From Alphaproteobacteria bacterium (GTDB lineage Bacteria > Pseudomonadota > Alphaproteobacteria > Micavibrionales > Micavibrionaceae): a DNA stretch of 64,000 nt. Location: the NCBI GenBank assembly GCA_024279035.1, contig JAJRSA010000032.1:1-64000 (forward strand), read 5' to 3'. Below are positions 29,652 through 38,561 of this stretch, in pieces. The position numbers were made by a program, and so were the translations under genes. A model generated the notes under the pieces. It was given only the letters and a program-made list of their open reading frames with translations, made no database searches and was not told where the DNA came from. Position 1 is the first letter of the stretch. Each line of letters starts with the position of its first letter.

Positions 29652-30872
29652 TTAAATTGCACCATCTAGTAGTCCGCCCATCATACTGTCCATGCTCATA
29701 TTCATAACTGTTAAGGCATAAATAGCACTTCCAAAAGCAAGTGCAAGATAAACTCCAGTTAGAACAAAAGCCAGCCAAACGATGAGTTTGTGTTTTGTCT
29801 TTGAAGATTGCGTCCGCATTTCTGCAATCGCAGTCATAATTGTAGCAACCTGATCCAAATCAGACAAGGTCGCAAGTTCTAATCTTTCTGCTTTTGTTAG
29901 CGGAGGTTTATCAAGAGCTGTTCCTAGGTTGATTCCGAGGGACAGCATTTCTCTCGCATTATCCCAATATTGAGCCACTTCAGGAACGGAGGTGGCATTT
30001 GCAGACTCTTCCAAAGCATCACTAATAGGAACATGCCCTTTAAGCATACGTGCAGCAGCAGACATTGAGTCTGAAAAGCCAAGATCTCTTAAATACCCTC
30101 CAATTAAAGGAATTTTCCTTACAATTCTGGCGGTTGGCCAGTCTGATTTCCCACGATTGAGTATATATGAAACGACAGCCCATGCCATAAATCCCCCCAT
30201 CGCAAAGGCAAAATAGATAAGAACGTCCCATGTTAGCTCTAAATTTCCAACAACACGATTAAAACGTTCAAGTTCTTCAGGGTTTGTTGGTTTGTTCTCT
30301 TGAAAAAAGCCCAAAACCATTCCTTTTCCCCAAAAAAGGGATTGCACGATGGTGATCACGTCAAACCCTAGCCATGCCATTGTGCCCATAATAGCTCTAT
30401 TGTTTGCACGTTTTTGTGTAATAGATTGAATGGCGTGAGGAATCCCCTCAAATAATTTATTAGATCTCTCACTGGCAGAGAGAATAGATAGGGTGCTGTG
30501 ATCAAAGATACGAAGGGCTTTGAGGGCATCAATAATCCCCAACCCACGAGAAAGAGCTTCTCGTGCAGGAGCAAGAATATTTTGTCGACGGGGATTTGTT
30601 TCCGCCTCAATCATTTTCCAGAGAGCCACTCCAGGGGAGGTGGCAAAAGACCTGAATTGAATACCGCGCAAGAGTTGAACTTGCCACCAGCTCGACCGTG
30701 CAAGAATACGTTCTAGGGGTGTTCTTTCATGAGGACGTATATTGAGAACATACCCCCCCATTTTTTGAACAGCCAAACGCACATCATTACGCGTAGGAAG
30801 GTAAAAAGATTCTTCTTGTATCTTAACCCCTCTCCGTGTTTCAAAAGCAATTTCAACGACCCATTGTTGCAT
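29652..30872 (-). CDS. Inner-membrane platform protein, PilC/GspF/BfpE family
   Basis: A 406-residue type II secretion F-domain protein. Two cytoplasmic helical domains (about 60-170 and 265-370) are each followed by hydrophobic segments near 170, 220-250 and 375-400. The second domain begins with RKIPLIGGYLRDLGFSDSMS, a recognisable GspF feature. It organises the ATPase and pulls pilin subunits from the membrane. It starts 24 bases after the ATPase stop. Confidence 0.88.
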   Translation of the reverse strand: MQQWVVEIAFETRRGVKIQEESFYLPTRNDVRLAVQKMGGYVLNIRPHERTPLERILARSSWWQVQLLRGIQFRSFATSPGVALWKMIEAETNPRRQNILAPAREALSRGLGIIDALKALRIFDHSTLSILSASERSNKLFEGIPHAIQSITQKRANNRAIMGTMAWLGFDVITIVQSLFWGKGMVLGFFQENKPTNPEELERFNRVVGNLELTWDVLIYFAFAMGGFMAWAVVSYILNRGKSDWPTARIVRKIPLIGGYLRDLGFSDSMSAAARMLKGHVPISDALEESANATSVPEVAQYWDNAREMLSLGINLGTALDKPPLTKAERLELATLSDLDQVATIMTAIAEMRTQSSKTKHKLIVWLAFVLTGVYLALAFGSAIYALTVMNMSMDSMMGGLLDGAI

Positions 30873-30896
30873 GTGTTATATTGTTTCCTATTTTGT

Positions 30897-32678
30897 CTAT
30901 AGATCTAGATATGAAATCGCTGAAAGGGGGTCAACTTGACCCGTTACGACAAGATCCAACAAGCCTTCTTGTCGTGTGTAACTTCTGACACCATCCATAT
31001 CCACCATCTCATTAACATTACTCATAAGGGCATTGAAAACACGATTTCTTTCAGATGGGCCTAAAGAAATCATAAGAGCATCCAGTAAAAGTGTTCGCCC
31101 AGAAATTCCTGTTCTATTGCATAGCTCGCACCCAGAAGAGTTATGACGTCTGACGAGTGTTTCTGGTGGAATAGAAAAAATAGAGATCTCATTTGGAGAG
31201 AGAATATCGCCAAGACGTTCCCGATGTGCACATGCTTGGCAAAGTGTTTTAACTAGCCGTTGATTCAGAATACATTTTACCTGCTGTGCGAGCGTAAATG
31301 TAGAAGATCTTTCTCTGTCGGATGGGATAAGGGATTTAAGACGTTCAAAGGTTTGGAGTGCTGTATCTGCGTGTACGGTTGAAATCACAGTATGGCCAGA
31401 TTCAGCTGCCTTTAGAGCTGTTTCTACTGTTTCACTATCTCTCAGTTCTCCAATAACGATATAGTCTGGGTCGTGGCGCATAGACGCACGAATAAGATCA
31501 GAGAACGCTCCTCCAGGCATACCAGGGCGTACTTGCCATTGTGTTGCGTAGCGAAGTTCATACTCGATAGGATCTTCAATTGTGAGAACATGTCGTCGTC
31601 TGCGGTCAATTTCTTGAATACAGGCATACATCGTGGTTGTTTTTCCTGATCCTGTTGGACCAGAGAGCATAATTAATCCGCCACCCCCTTTGATTTCGGG
31701 GGAAAGGAGCTTTTGAAGGGTTCCTCCCACATCTTCGTGGCGTTTAAAAAGCTCACTAAACCCTCGAAGCGCTGCTCTATCAAGAAGACGCATCGTGATC
31801 TTTTCTCCATCTTGGGCTTGAGATCCTGCGGCGACACGGACATCAATCGTCCGTCCCTGCCATGTGAAACTGAAACGTCCATCTTTAGGCGTAATTCTAT
31901 CTCCAAAGTTCATTCCTGCATCTCGCTTAAGAAGCGTTGTAAGTCGTGCCATTGCATCATTGGGCAAGATATGCATGGGAATAAGATCTCCGTCTACTCT
32001 GTAACGAATCCAGTTTGGGGCGTCTGGGTTGTTGTCTTGAATAAGGTGAATATCAGAAACGCGCATTTGAAGTGATTCTGCGAGCATGTCGCGCAAAAAT
32101 TGGTTGAGAAGTAATCCATTATCAATATCTGAGAGCCACTCTGCCAGAGTTTTTTCACAGTGATCTGTTGAGAGGTCGTGGACGGTTTGTAGAGTTCTTA
32201 ATAAGTCCTGGCGATCCCAAACTTCTATCTCAAGTTGTTCCACATAAAATCCGCTTCTGTTTGCCGCGGAGGATAAAAGATCTTTTTGTTTTCTATTTAA
32301 TTCATTTAAAGGTGCAATTTTTAAAACACCGTCTGAGAGTCCAATAAGGTGAATATTGAGAGGTAACCAATATTGAACAGGAAGGCTTGATCGAAGAGCG
32401 TCTCCCGTGGCGGTATATTTTGTTCCTTCCTGATCATCTACTTTAGCTGGAGCAACGGCTCCGGCTAAATCTAAAAGATGTTCAGTTGAGAGAGACTGCC
32501 CTTGACCTAAAAAAAGATTGCGTTCTTTTTGAACCATGTCCAGATAACGCTCACGCGTGTCGTGAGCGATTAAGCGACGATCAGGTTCTTGCCGACGATC
32601 AGCTCCTGCTGAAGAGCCCAAATCTATTTTCCGACGATCAGATTTTTGACGCGTATCGTGTTCTGAATCATTGTTCAT
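30897..32678 (-). CDS. Pilus assembly ATPase, PilB/GspE family
   Basis: A 593-residue hexameric secretion ATPase. Walker A GPTGSGKTT lies near residue 340, followed by the Asp box (TIEDPIEYEL), Walker B (DYIVIGELRDSETVETA) and the His box (SGHTVISTVHADTA). Two CxxC pairs (CQAC, CELC) near the C-terminus form the usual metal-binding knob. The N-terminus has repeated D-R-R-x motifs (SDRRK, ADRRQ, PDRR), a charged tail of unknown use. It overlaps the Ig-repeat protein by four bases. Confidence 0.93.
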   Translation of the reverse strand: MNNDSEHDTRQKSDRRKIDLGSSAGADRRQEPDRRLIAHDTRERYLDMVQKERNLFLGQGQSLSTEHLLDLAGAVAPAKVDDQEGTKYTATGDALRSSLPVQYWLPLNIHLIGLSDGVLKIAPLNELNRKQKDLLSSAANRSGFYVEQLEIEVWDRQDLLRTLQTVHDLSTDHCEKTLAEWLSDIDNGLLLNQFLRDMLAESLQMRVSDIHLIQDNNPDAPNWIRYRVDGDLIPMHILPNDAMARLTTLLKRDAGMNFGDRITPKDGRFSFTWQGRTIDVRVAAGSQAQDGEKITMRLLDRAALRGFSELFKRHEDVGGTLQKLLSPEIKGGGGLIMLSGPTGSGKTTTMYACIQEIDRRRRHVLTIEDPIEYELRYATQWQVRPGMPGGAFSDLIRASMRHDPDYIVIGELRDSETVETALKAAESGHTVISTVHADTALQTFERLKSLIPSDRERSSTFTLAQQVKCILNQRLVKTLCQACAHRERLGDILSPNEISIFSIPPETLVRRHNSSGCELCNRTGISGRTLLLDALMISLGPSERNRVFNALMSNVNEMVDMDGVRSYTRQEGLLDLVVTGQVDPLSAISYLDL

Positions 32679-34213
32679 TGGGAATCACTGGAGCTTGTTG
32701 AAGATGATCTAGATGAAGAAGTTGAAGATGATCCAGATGAAGAAAGAGATCTATCGAAGAGTAAACTAACTTTATCGGTTCCATTTTTAAATTCAATACC
32801 TGTGCGTTTTAGAGTGATGTTCCATTCAACACCACCTATAACGACAGGGATATTATGCTTGATAATACGACTTCCACCAGGGCCTGAAATAATAGCTTTT
32901 TTTATAGAGTGGGACGTAATAATAAATCCAGCCAAGGCGTCCGTTTTTTTATAGATGCGTTGTACAATACCCGCGTGCTCAACAATTGCTTGAGACTCTT
33001 TACTGACTCCTTTTGTTGCATTCCCTCGTACAGGGACAACCAAAATCCCTCTGGCTCCATCATGTTCGATTTGAAGATCATCAAGAATAGATCCTTCTCG
33101 TACAGGAACCCATCTTAGAGTTAAGGGGCATGCCTCTATGGGCCTCAGGATAGTCCCTTCTTTACAGCCTTTACCTAGAATAGACATGCCATTATCCGTT
33201 CCTGAAAGAGAGAGAGAGTTAAGCTTAAGGTCGGAATCTCCGACATTGACGAGGGAGACAGAGATAGAGGCTTCATTTTCAATTCCTGATGCAAAATCTA
33301 TGGCTTCTTGTGAAGAGACAAGAAGCCCTCTTCCTGGAACAACATTAGGAAAAATTGTTGCGACAGTTGCTGTATCTGGTGTAAATTTACCCATGAGCGG
33401 AATGCTGGCAATCTTTGAAGATCCTGTATGCTCAACAATAATGACACCGTCTGATTGCCCAGCTTGTTGTGGCGCCCAAGTGATTGTCGCAAGGCATGCT
33501 TGGCTTGGTTGAAGCTCTTCACAATCATGATCTAGCCTATAGCCTGATTGTGAAGAAGATTTTATTTTTACGGCCTTAATAGTAAGGGGTGTGGCCGTCA
33601 CATTCCTTAGAATAATAGATTTGATCAGAGGTTGACTTGAAGAAAGACTTCCAAAATCCACCTTATCAGGAATAGATTCAACATCACTTAATACATTTTG
33701 ACCAGTAGAGTCTCCTGCGTCGACATCTCCCTTAAGTGTTGCTTTTGTAAGTTGAGAACGCCCATCGTGTTGGATAAGCATTTCAACACGCCACGCGCCA
33801 TCCTGTAGACCTTTAATGCTCACAACAATAGGACATTCTGCCCCTCCAGGGAGCGGGATGCCAGAGCATTCATTGAGGCTAATTGAGGCAGAAACAGTTG
33901 AAGAAGGATAGAGCTTTATTCCTTTTATATTGACGGGACGTCCCCCTTCATTGCGAAAAAGCGTTAAGGCCTGACCTGTCGATCCAAGGGCAATTGTTCC
34001 CCCATCAAATTCATCTTCTGTTGGGGACAATCCTCCGAGGACACTCCCTCCTTTTCCAGAAGACTGTTTTCCAGGAGCAAAGAAGCCAGAAGACGATGCC
34101 AGTGTTTGAAATGATATTAAGATGCAAATGCACGCACAAGATGCAATAAACAAAAGAGGGGTCTTTGCCCCAAATCTTTTGTTCTTATTGTGATATCTAT
34201 TTATATTTATCAT
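32675..34213 (-). CDS. Periplasmic Ig-repeat protein with PilP/GspC-like C-terminal domain
   Basis: About 512 residues: a membrane or signal segment (LLFIASCACICILISF), then three repeats of about 95 residues. Each looks like an Ig-like ASPM-SPD-2-Hydin domain (VDFGSLSSSQPLIKSI and HDG or EHTG near the ends) and carries one cysteine pair (NEC-EC, HDC-AC, KGC-AC). The end (AIISGPGGSRIIKHNIPVVI, then GGVEWNITLKRTGIEF) resembles the HR domain of GspC/PilP, which links inner membrane and secretin. A Ser/Thr-rich tail follows. Start at 34213 preferred over GTG 34261. Position between secretin and ATPase fits a connector role; this is inference. Confidence 0.65.
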   Translation of the reverse strand: MININRYHNKNKRFGAKTPLLFIASCACICILISFQTLASSSGFFAPGKQSSGKGGSVLGGLSPTEDEFDGGTIALGSTGQALTLFRNEGGRPVNIKGIKLYPSSTVSASISLNECSGIPLPGGAECPIVVSIKGLQDGAWRVEMLIQHDGRSQLTKATLKGDVDAGDSTGQNVLSDVESIPDKVDFGSLSSSQPLIKSIILRNVTATPLTIKAVKIKSSSQSGYRLDHDCEELQPSQACLATITWAPQQAGQSDGVIIVEHTGSSKIASIPLMGKFTPDTATVATIFPNVVPGRGLLVSSQEAIDFASGIENEASISVSLVNVGDSDLKLNSLSLSGTDNGMSILGKGCKEGTILRPIEACPLTLRWVPVREGSILDDLQIEHDGARGILVVPVRGNATKGVSKESQAIVEHAGIVQRIYKKTDALAGFIITSHSIKKAIISGPGGSRIIKHNIPVVIGGVEWNITLKRTGIEFKNGTDKVSLLFDRSLSSSGSSSTSSSRSSSTSSSDSQ

Positions 34214-34279
34214 TTGTATCCATGCCGTCTGTTCATGTTTTTTCTGTTTATAAAATATCACCCATTTGTTACCAATTTA

Positions 34280-35932
34280 TCAATTTTTAAAAATAGGCTG
34301 AAGAGGAATGTAATTAGATTTTTTTGAAACCTCTAAACTTTCTTCTTCTTTTACCTCTTCTGAGTCTTGAATGGTAACTGGGTCAAATACAGGTGCTGGA
34401 GGTGTAATCTCTATGGGTGATTTTTGTTCCATATTAATTTTTTTGATAAAGTTTTGAGCGGACTCTTGAAGATCTTTTTGTGATTCTTCTTGTAGTTTCT
34501 TAAATTCCTCATCTGTAGGATTCACGTAAACAACAACACGCGGACGAAGCAAGAAAACAAGTTCTACATTGCTTGTCTGGGCAACCCTACTCGATGGAAA
34601 AATGGGCTCTTGTATGCCAGGGCCTTCCTTAGAAAAATTATCAATTTCACGTACTAGTCCCGCAATAAGAAGGGAATCTCCAGGACGAATTCTGACTTGT
34701 GTTGAAAGTTCACGTTCTGTTGTTTGTGGAAGCTGTACAATAGCATCTGGATTATCATCAAAAGTATCAATGCTTCTGACCTCCTGAAGCAAGATATCAA
34801 TATCACCATAAACTGTTGCATTATCCCAGTTCGAGGCAATATCAAATGTAAACCCTGTGTCAACTGAATCAGTTGTTGTGGACACGCTGATTGTTCCTGT
34901 TGTCCCCGAAACAGATCGTGTAATTTCAGACACATAGTTTTGGGTATCAGCAACACGGAATCTTGCACTTGAACCAGATAAAACAGTAACTTGAGGCTGT
35001 GAAATTGTTTTTACGGCCCCATATTCAGAAATAAATTGAAAGACTTTATCCCCATCGATGGCGCCTCCATCCAAGGTTGGCAATCCAATACTCACAGGTG
35101 TTCCCAGCGATGGGTTGGTGACACCTGCCAAGTCAACCCCCACGTTGAATTTCCCGAAAGTTTCAATACTATTCCAGTCAATTCCTGTGGAGTTCCCCGA
35201 ATTGAGAGAAACTTCCCAGATGTATGTTTCAAAGATAATTAATGCTGTGTTCGCTCTCAGGCGTTGAAAATAACTTTCTGCGACTTCTGCTGTTCTATGT
35301 GATGCGCGGTAAACAATTGTTCGTGTTGAGTTATCTGTGATGGTGGGACTTCCAACGATTTCTTCGATAGCCCCGGAAACATTTGTCAGAAAAGTATCAG
35401 AGTCCCCAACGGGAGGAATTGTTATCGTAAATAATTGTGTTTCCTTAACAATTAAAATCCCATTTTCATAGGAACAATATAGATCAGCAAGGCTACAGAC
35501 ACGAGTGACGACTGTACCTATTTCTCCCTTTAAGTTTGTAATTGTAATAGGGCGATCTAAACCTTGGGTTGCTTCAAAGGCAATTGGCATATCTGTACCA
35601 TCTAAAATAAGCTGAAGCGCACCTCCCAAAGTTTCTCCGCGAAGCTCAAATGGACCTACAATTTTCTTTGGAAGAGGTGAAGACGCATGTGCTTCTGGAG
35701 TGAGAACATCTTTTCCCAATGGAAGGTATGAAATAGCATCTGGGCGTTCATTAATGGCTTGTTTTCGTTCCTGTGCAAATTGGGGAGAAGGGATATTAAC
35801 ATTTCTTGTGTCTGGTCCGGTGATTTGCGCGCAAGAGCTAATAAAAAGAGCGCTCACTACAGCAAAAGACACCCAAGATTTGCGGAGGGGATATTGACGT
35901 GCCAGTGGATTTTTTATTAGGTGGTGAATCAT
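34280..35932 (-). CDS. Lipoprotein secretin, PilN/BfpB type
   Basis: A 550-residue outer-membrane channel. The N-terminus has a lipobox (FISSC, Cys34), then an STN-like domain (FEATQGLDRPITITNLKGEI) with a cysteine pair (VCSLADLYC), and a C-terminal secretin domain (TVLSGSSARFRVADTQNYVS; VRIRPGDSLLIAGLVRE; VELVFLLRPRVV). Lipidation of the secretin itself is a type IVb pilus feature. The last 70 residues are charged and variable. It follows the response regulator by about 40 bases. Confidence 0.88.
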   Translation of the reverse strand: MIHHLIKNPLARQYPLRKSWVSFAVVSALFISSCAQITGPDTRNVNIPSPQFAQERKQAINERPDAISYLPLGKDVLTPEAHASSPLPKKIVGPFELRGETLGGALQLILDGTDMPIAFEATQGLDRPITITNLKGEIGTVVTRVCSLADLYCSYENGILIVKETQLFTITIPPVGDSDTFLTNVSGAIEEIVGSPTITDNSTRTIVYRASHRTAEVAESYFQRLRANTALIIFETYIWEVSLNSGNSTGIDWNSIETFGKFNVGVDLAGVTNPSLGTPVSIGLPTLDGGAIDGDKVFQFISEYGAVKTISQPQVTVLSGSSARFRVADTQNYVSEITRSVSGTTGTISVSTTTDSVDTGFTFDIASNWDNATVYGDIDILLQEVRSIDTFDDNPDAIVQLPQTTERELSTQVRIRPGDSLLIAGLVREIDNFSKEGPGIQEPIFPSSRVAQTSNVELVFLLRPRVVVYVNPTDEEFKKLQEESQKDLQESAQNFIKKINMEQKSPIEITPPAPVFDPVTIQDSEEVKEEESLEVSKKSNYIPLQPIFKN

Positions 35933-35973
35933 TTGTATAAGAATTTCTTTGTTATTTATTGTCCCGTATTATT

Positions 35974-36348
35974 TTAGGTTTGCCTAGAGAGCGATCGAGC
36001 AACCATCTTAAGGAGCCTCTCTTTTTCAACAGGCTTCATCAGTGTTGCTTTAACGCCAAGCTGACTTGCTTCGCTCAGGAGGTTTGGACTTTGGTCTCCT
36101 GTGATAAAAATGACAGGTATAGCGTTGTTTTTGGCACGGAGCGATTTTGTAAACTCAAGGCCATCTACTGGCTCCATACGAATGTCAATAATGGCAAGCT
36201 CTATATCATCCGTTACAAGATTGAGGGCTGTTAGGCCATCGGAAGCCTCTATAACTTCGTAATGAGCGCTTGTTAAAAAGCGTGCAATCTGCATTCTTAC
36301 AAAGTCGTTGTCTTCTGCAAGAAGTATTTTTGGTGTATGTGTATTCAA
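35974..36348 (-). CDS. Single-domain response regulator (CheY-like)
   Basis: A 124-residue receiver domain with acidic pair AEDND, phospho-acceptor Asp in AIIDIRMEPVDG, the Thr of FITGD and the Lys of LMKPVEK. There is no output domain, so it acts through protein contacts. It is the first gene of the pilus locus, which suggests phospho-relay control of pilus assembly; the hybrid kinase at 22942 with its HPt domain is one possible partner, though this is inference. Confidence 0.9.
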   Translation of the reverse strand: MNTHTPKILLAEDNDFVRMQIARFLTSAHYEVIEASDGLTALNLVTDDIELAIIDIRMEPVDGLEFTKSLRAKNNAIPVIFITGDQSPNLLSEASQLGVKATLMKPVEKERLLKMVARSLSRQT

Positions 36349-36534
36349 TGTATTTTAAACCTGAAAGGTAAGAATTTCGGGGCACTCAGTTATAATATAT
36401 AGCGGTATAATGGCTAACGAATCACAAAAATACCGCCCCCATCGTACACCGAATACTAAATATGTGTAAATACATATTTTCACCTGTTTTTAAGGGCTTG
36501 ATCTCTTTTGCAGAACAGAATAGCGTCTGTAGTC
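36349..36534. promoter_or_regulatory. Divergent control region between pilus locus and prepilin peptidase
   Basis: The gap separates two divergent pilus gene groups. It holds TATAAT-like boxes (36391-36396, 36405-36410) and an 8-bp perfect inverted repeat AAATATGT-GTAAAT-ACATATTT (36458-36479), a possible operator. No regulator is identified. Confidence 0.45.
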
Positions 36535-37056
36535 ATGGATTTTGTTCTTTTAATGATTGCTTTTTTCTCGTTTTTGATTGCTTTGGTTCTATTGGCCACT
36601 TTGGTGGTTATTGATTTTAAGACGATGTTGCTCCCCAATAGATATGTATTTCCCTTTGCGGCGCTTGGAATTATTTTTCATGCAAGTCTCCAGTTTTCTG
36701 TGCTTGATCCCCTCTCTATTCTGCTTGGCGGCCTCTTTGGATATGGAATTTTGTGGATTATTCGTTTTTTTGGAAACATGTACTATAAGACAGAGTCCTT
36801 AGGGCTTGGAGATGTGAAATTGTTAGGCGCGGCAGGTCTTTGGCTTGGGATGGCAGATGTCACAGTCGCAATGACGGTGGGCGCAATGGCAGGGTTAGTA
36901 CACGGGCTTATTGTAGCGTATCTCCACTTCAAGAAAACAGGAGAATTTAATATTCACCGTTTAAAAATCCCAGCAGGGCCGGGGTTTATTATTGGGATTG
37001 TTTTGGTGATGTTCGCCCAACTTTTCCCTGTGTTTTTGAGGTATAATCTGTCATGA
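36535..37056 (+). CDS. Prepilin peptidase, single-domain A24 family
   Basis: A 173-residue membrane protease with about six membrane segments. The two catalytic aspartates are in VVIDFKTMLLPN and LGLGDVKLLG. There is no N-terminal methylation domain with paired cysteines, as in TadV/CpaA-type and some type IVb enzymes. It would remove the leaders of the two pilin-like proteins. The ATG at 36535 is preferred; TTG at 36508 is an alternative. Its stop overlaps the pyrB start by four bases. Confidence 0.88.
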   Translation: MDFVLLMIAFFSFLIALVLLATLVVIDFKTMLLPNRYVFPFAALGIIFHASLQFSVLDPLSILLGGLFGYGILWIIRFFGNMYYKTESLGLGDVKLLGAAGLWLGMADVTVAMTVGAMAGLVHGLIVAYLHFKKTGEFNIHRLKIPAGPGFIIGIVLVMFAQLFPVFLRYNLS

Positions 37057-37964
37057 AAAATTTATTGGATATTGAAGCTATGAGCATTGAGGAGATAGAG
37101 ACAGTCCTTGAAAAAGCTGATTTCTATAAAAAAGCCCTCCAAGATAAAAAAGTACCTCAAATTTTGTCGGACAAAATTATTCTCAATATGTTTTTTGAGC
37201 ATTCAACGCGGACATTGACATCCTTTCAAATGGCAGCCTATCGTTTGGGGGCAAAAGTTGTAAATTGGGAGCCATCTTCTAGCTCACTGTCAAAGGGAGA
37301 AACATTTTCAGACACTATTCGATGTGTTTCAGGATACGACCCTGACGCTATAGTGATGCGCCATAGTGAGTTTAAAGCACCTTATACAGTTCAAAGACTT
37401 GTTGAATGTCCTGTGATCAATGCTGGAGATGGGTGGCGGGCGCATCCCTCCCAAGCTTTGCTGGATGCTTACACAATTAATGCCCTGAAAGGGCAAGTGA
37501 GCGGTCTTCGCGTGGCTATTTGTGGAGATGTTGCCCATAGTCGGACAGCAAACTCTAATATAGTGTTGCTTGGTAAGATGGGCGCAGAAATACATATCAT
37601 AGCCCCCCCTGCCTTTTTACCCGATATATCCAAATATAATCATGTGAAAACATTTGATACATGGGAAGAAGGGCTTAATGGGTGTGATGTTGTCATGACG
37701 CTCCGTAATCAAAAAGAACGCTTGGAGTTAGCTGATATTCCAGATGACGTAGAATTTTTTCATACGTATGGTTTAACACAAGAAAGATTGAGCTACGCAA
37801 AAGAAAATGCCATTGTAATGGATCCTGGGCCATTCGTTCGGAATGTACAAATCGCCGATGATGTTGTGGATGACCCTGTAAAGTCAAAAATATTTGAGCA
37901 AATGGCCAATGGCCTCCCTGTGCGAATGGCTATTTTTGATCTTATTTCCTCTGGAGGCATATAA
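37053..37964 (+). CDS. pyrB: Aspartate carbamoyltransferase catalytic subunit
   Basis: PyrB joins carbamoyl phosphate and aspartate in pyrimidine synthesis. The 303-residue protein has the carbamoyl-phosphate loop FEHSTRTLTSF, the SLSKGETFSDT loop with the active Lys, HPSQALLDAYT, and the aspartate loop region LRNQKERL. The usual H-P-G-P near the C-terminus is DPGPFVRNVQI here. Downstream pyrC, common in this order, is absent. It shares an ATGA overlap with the peptidase gene. Confidence 0.95.
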   Translation: MKNLLDIEAMSIEEIETVLEKADFYKKALQDKKVPQILSDKIILNMFFEHSTRTLTSFQMAAYRLGAKVVNWEPSSSSLSKGETFSDTIRCVSGYDPDAIVMRHSEFKAPYTVQRLVECPVINAGDGWRAHPSQALLDAYTINALKGQVSGLRVAICGDVAHSRTANSNIVLLGKMGAEIHIIAPPAFLPDISKYNHVKTFDTWEEGLNGCDVVMTLRNQKERLELADIPDDVEFFHTYGLTQERLSYAKENAIVMDPGPFVRNVQIADDVVDDPVKSKIFEQMANGLPVRMAIFDLISSGGI

Positions 37965-37967
37965 TTA

Positions 37968-38561
37968 ATGGAATTTCTGTGGTCTTTATGTGCGGGATAT
38001 CTACTAGGATCCATTCCGTTTGGATTGTTGCTCTGTTTTCTCTGTGGGCTAGGTGACATCCGAAAAATTGGATCTGGTAATATTGGGGCAACCAATGTTT
38101 TACGCACAGGCAATAAGCTATTAGCGCTCGCAACCCTTATTCTTGATAGCGGAAAGGGTGCAATCGCAGTGCTTTTGGCACTCTATGTGTTTCAAATATT
38201 TGAGGCAGGGGCTGTGGCGATTGGCGCTGTACTTGGGCATGTTTTTCCTGTTTGGCTTAGATTTAAAGGGGGAAAAGGTGTTGCAACGACATTAGGCACG
38301 CTTTTAGCGCTCTCACCTCTCGTTGGGGTGGCGGTGTGTTTGACATGGTTTGTCTCTGCGCTATTATTTCGAATTTCTTCTTTGTCGGCTTTGATTGCTC
38401 TGGCCTCTGCGCCACTATTTTCAATGGTTTTAGACGAGTCTCACTATATATTTTTTATTGGATTTTTGGCACTTCTTGTCTTTGTGCTCCATCATGAGAA
38501 TATCAGACGTATTTTAAAGGGGGAGGAGTCGAAAATTAAGTTCGGACGGAAATCCTCATGA
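37968..38561 (+). CDS. plsY: Glycerol-3-phosphate acyltransferase PlsY
   Basis: PlsY acylates glycerol-3-phosphate with acyl phosphate at the inner membrane. The 197-residue protein shows the three conserved loops: GSIPFGLLL, GSGNIGATNVLR, and LRFKGGKGVATTLG, plus HHENIRRILKG near the end. It begins three bases after pyrB and its stop overlaps dprA. Confidence 0.96.
   Translation: MEFLWSLCAGYLLGSIPFGLLLCFLCGLGDIRKIGSGNIGATNVLRTGNKLLALATLILDSGKGAIAVLLALYVFQIFEAGAVAIGAVLGHVFPVWLRFKGGKGVATTLGTLLALSPLVGVAVCLTWFVSALLFRISSLSALIALASAPLFSMVLDESHYIFFIGFLALLVFVLHHENIRRILKGEESKIKFGRKSS

Noticed and set aside
32675-32760. Repetitive AGATGATC/GAAGATGATC-like DNA
   Set aside because: It is the coding sequence of the Ser-rich C-terminal tail of the Ig-repeat protein, not a CRISPR array or satellite.
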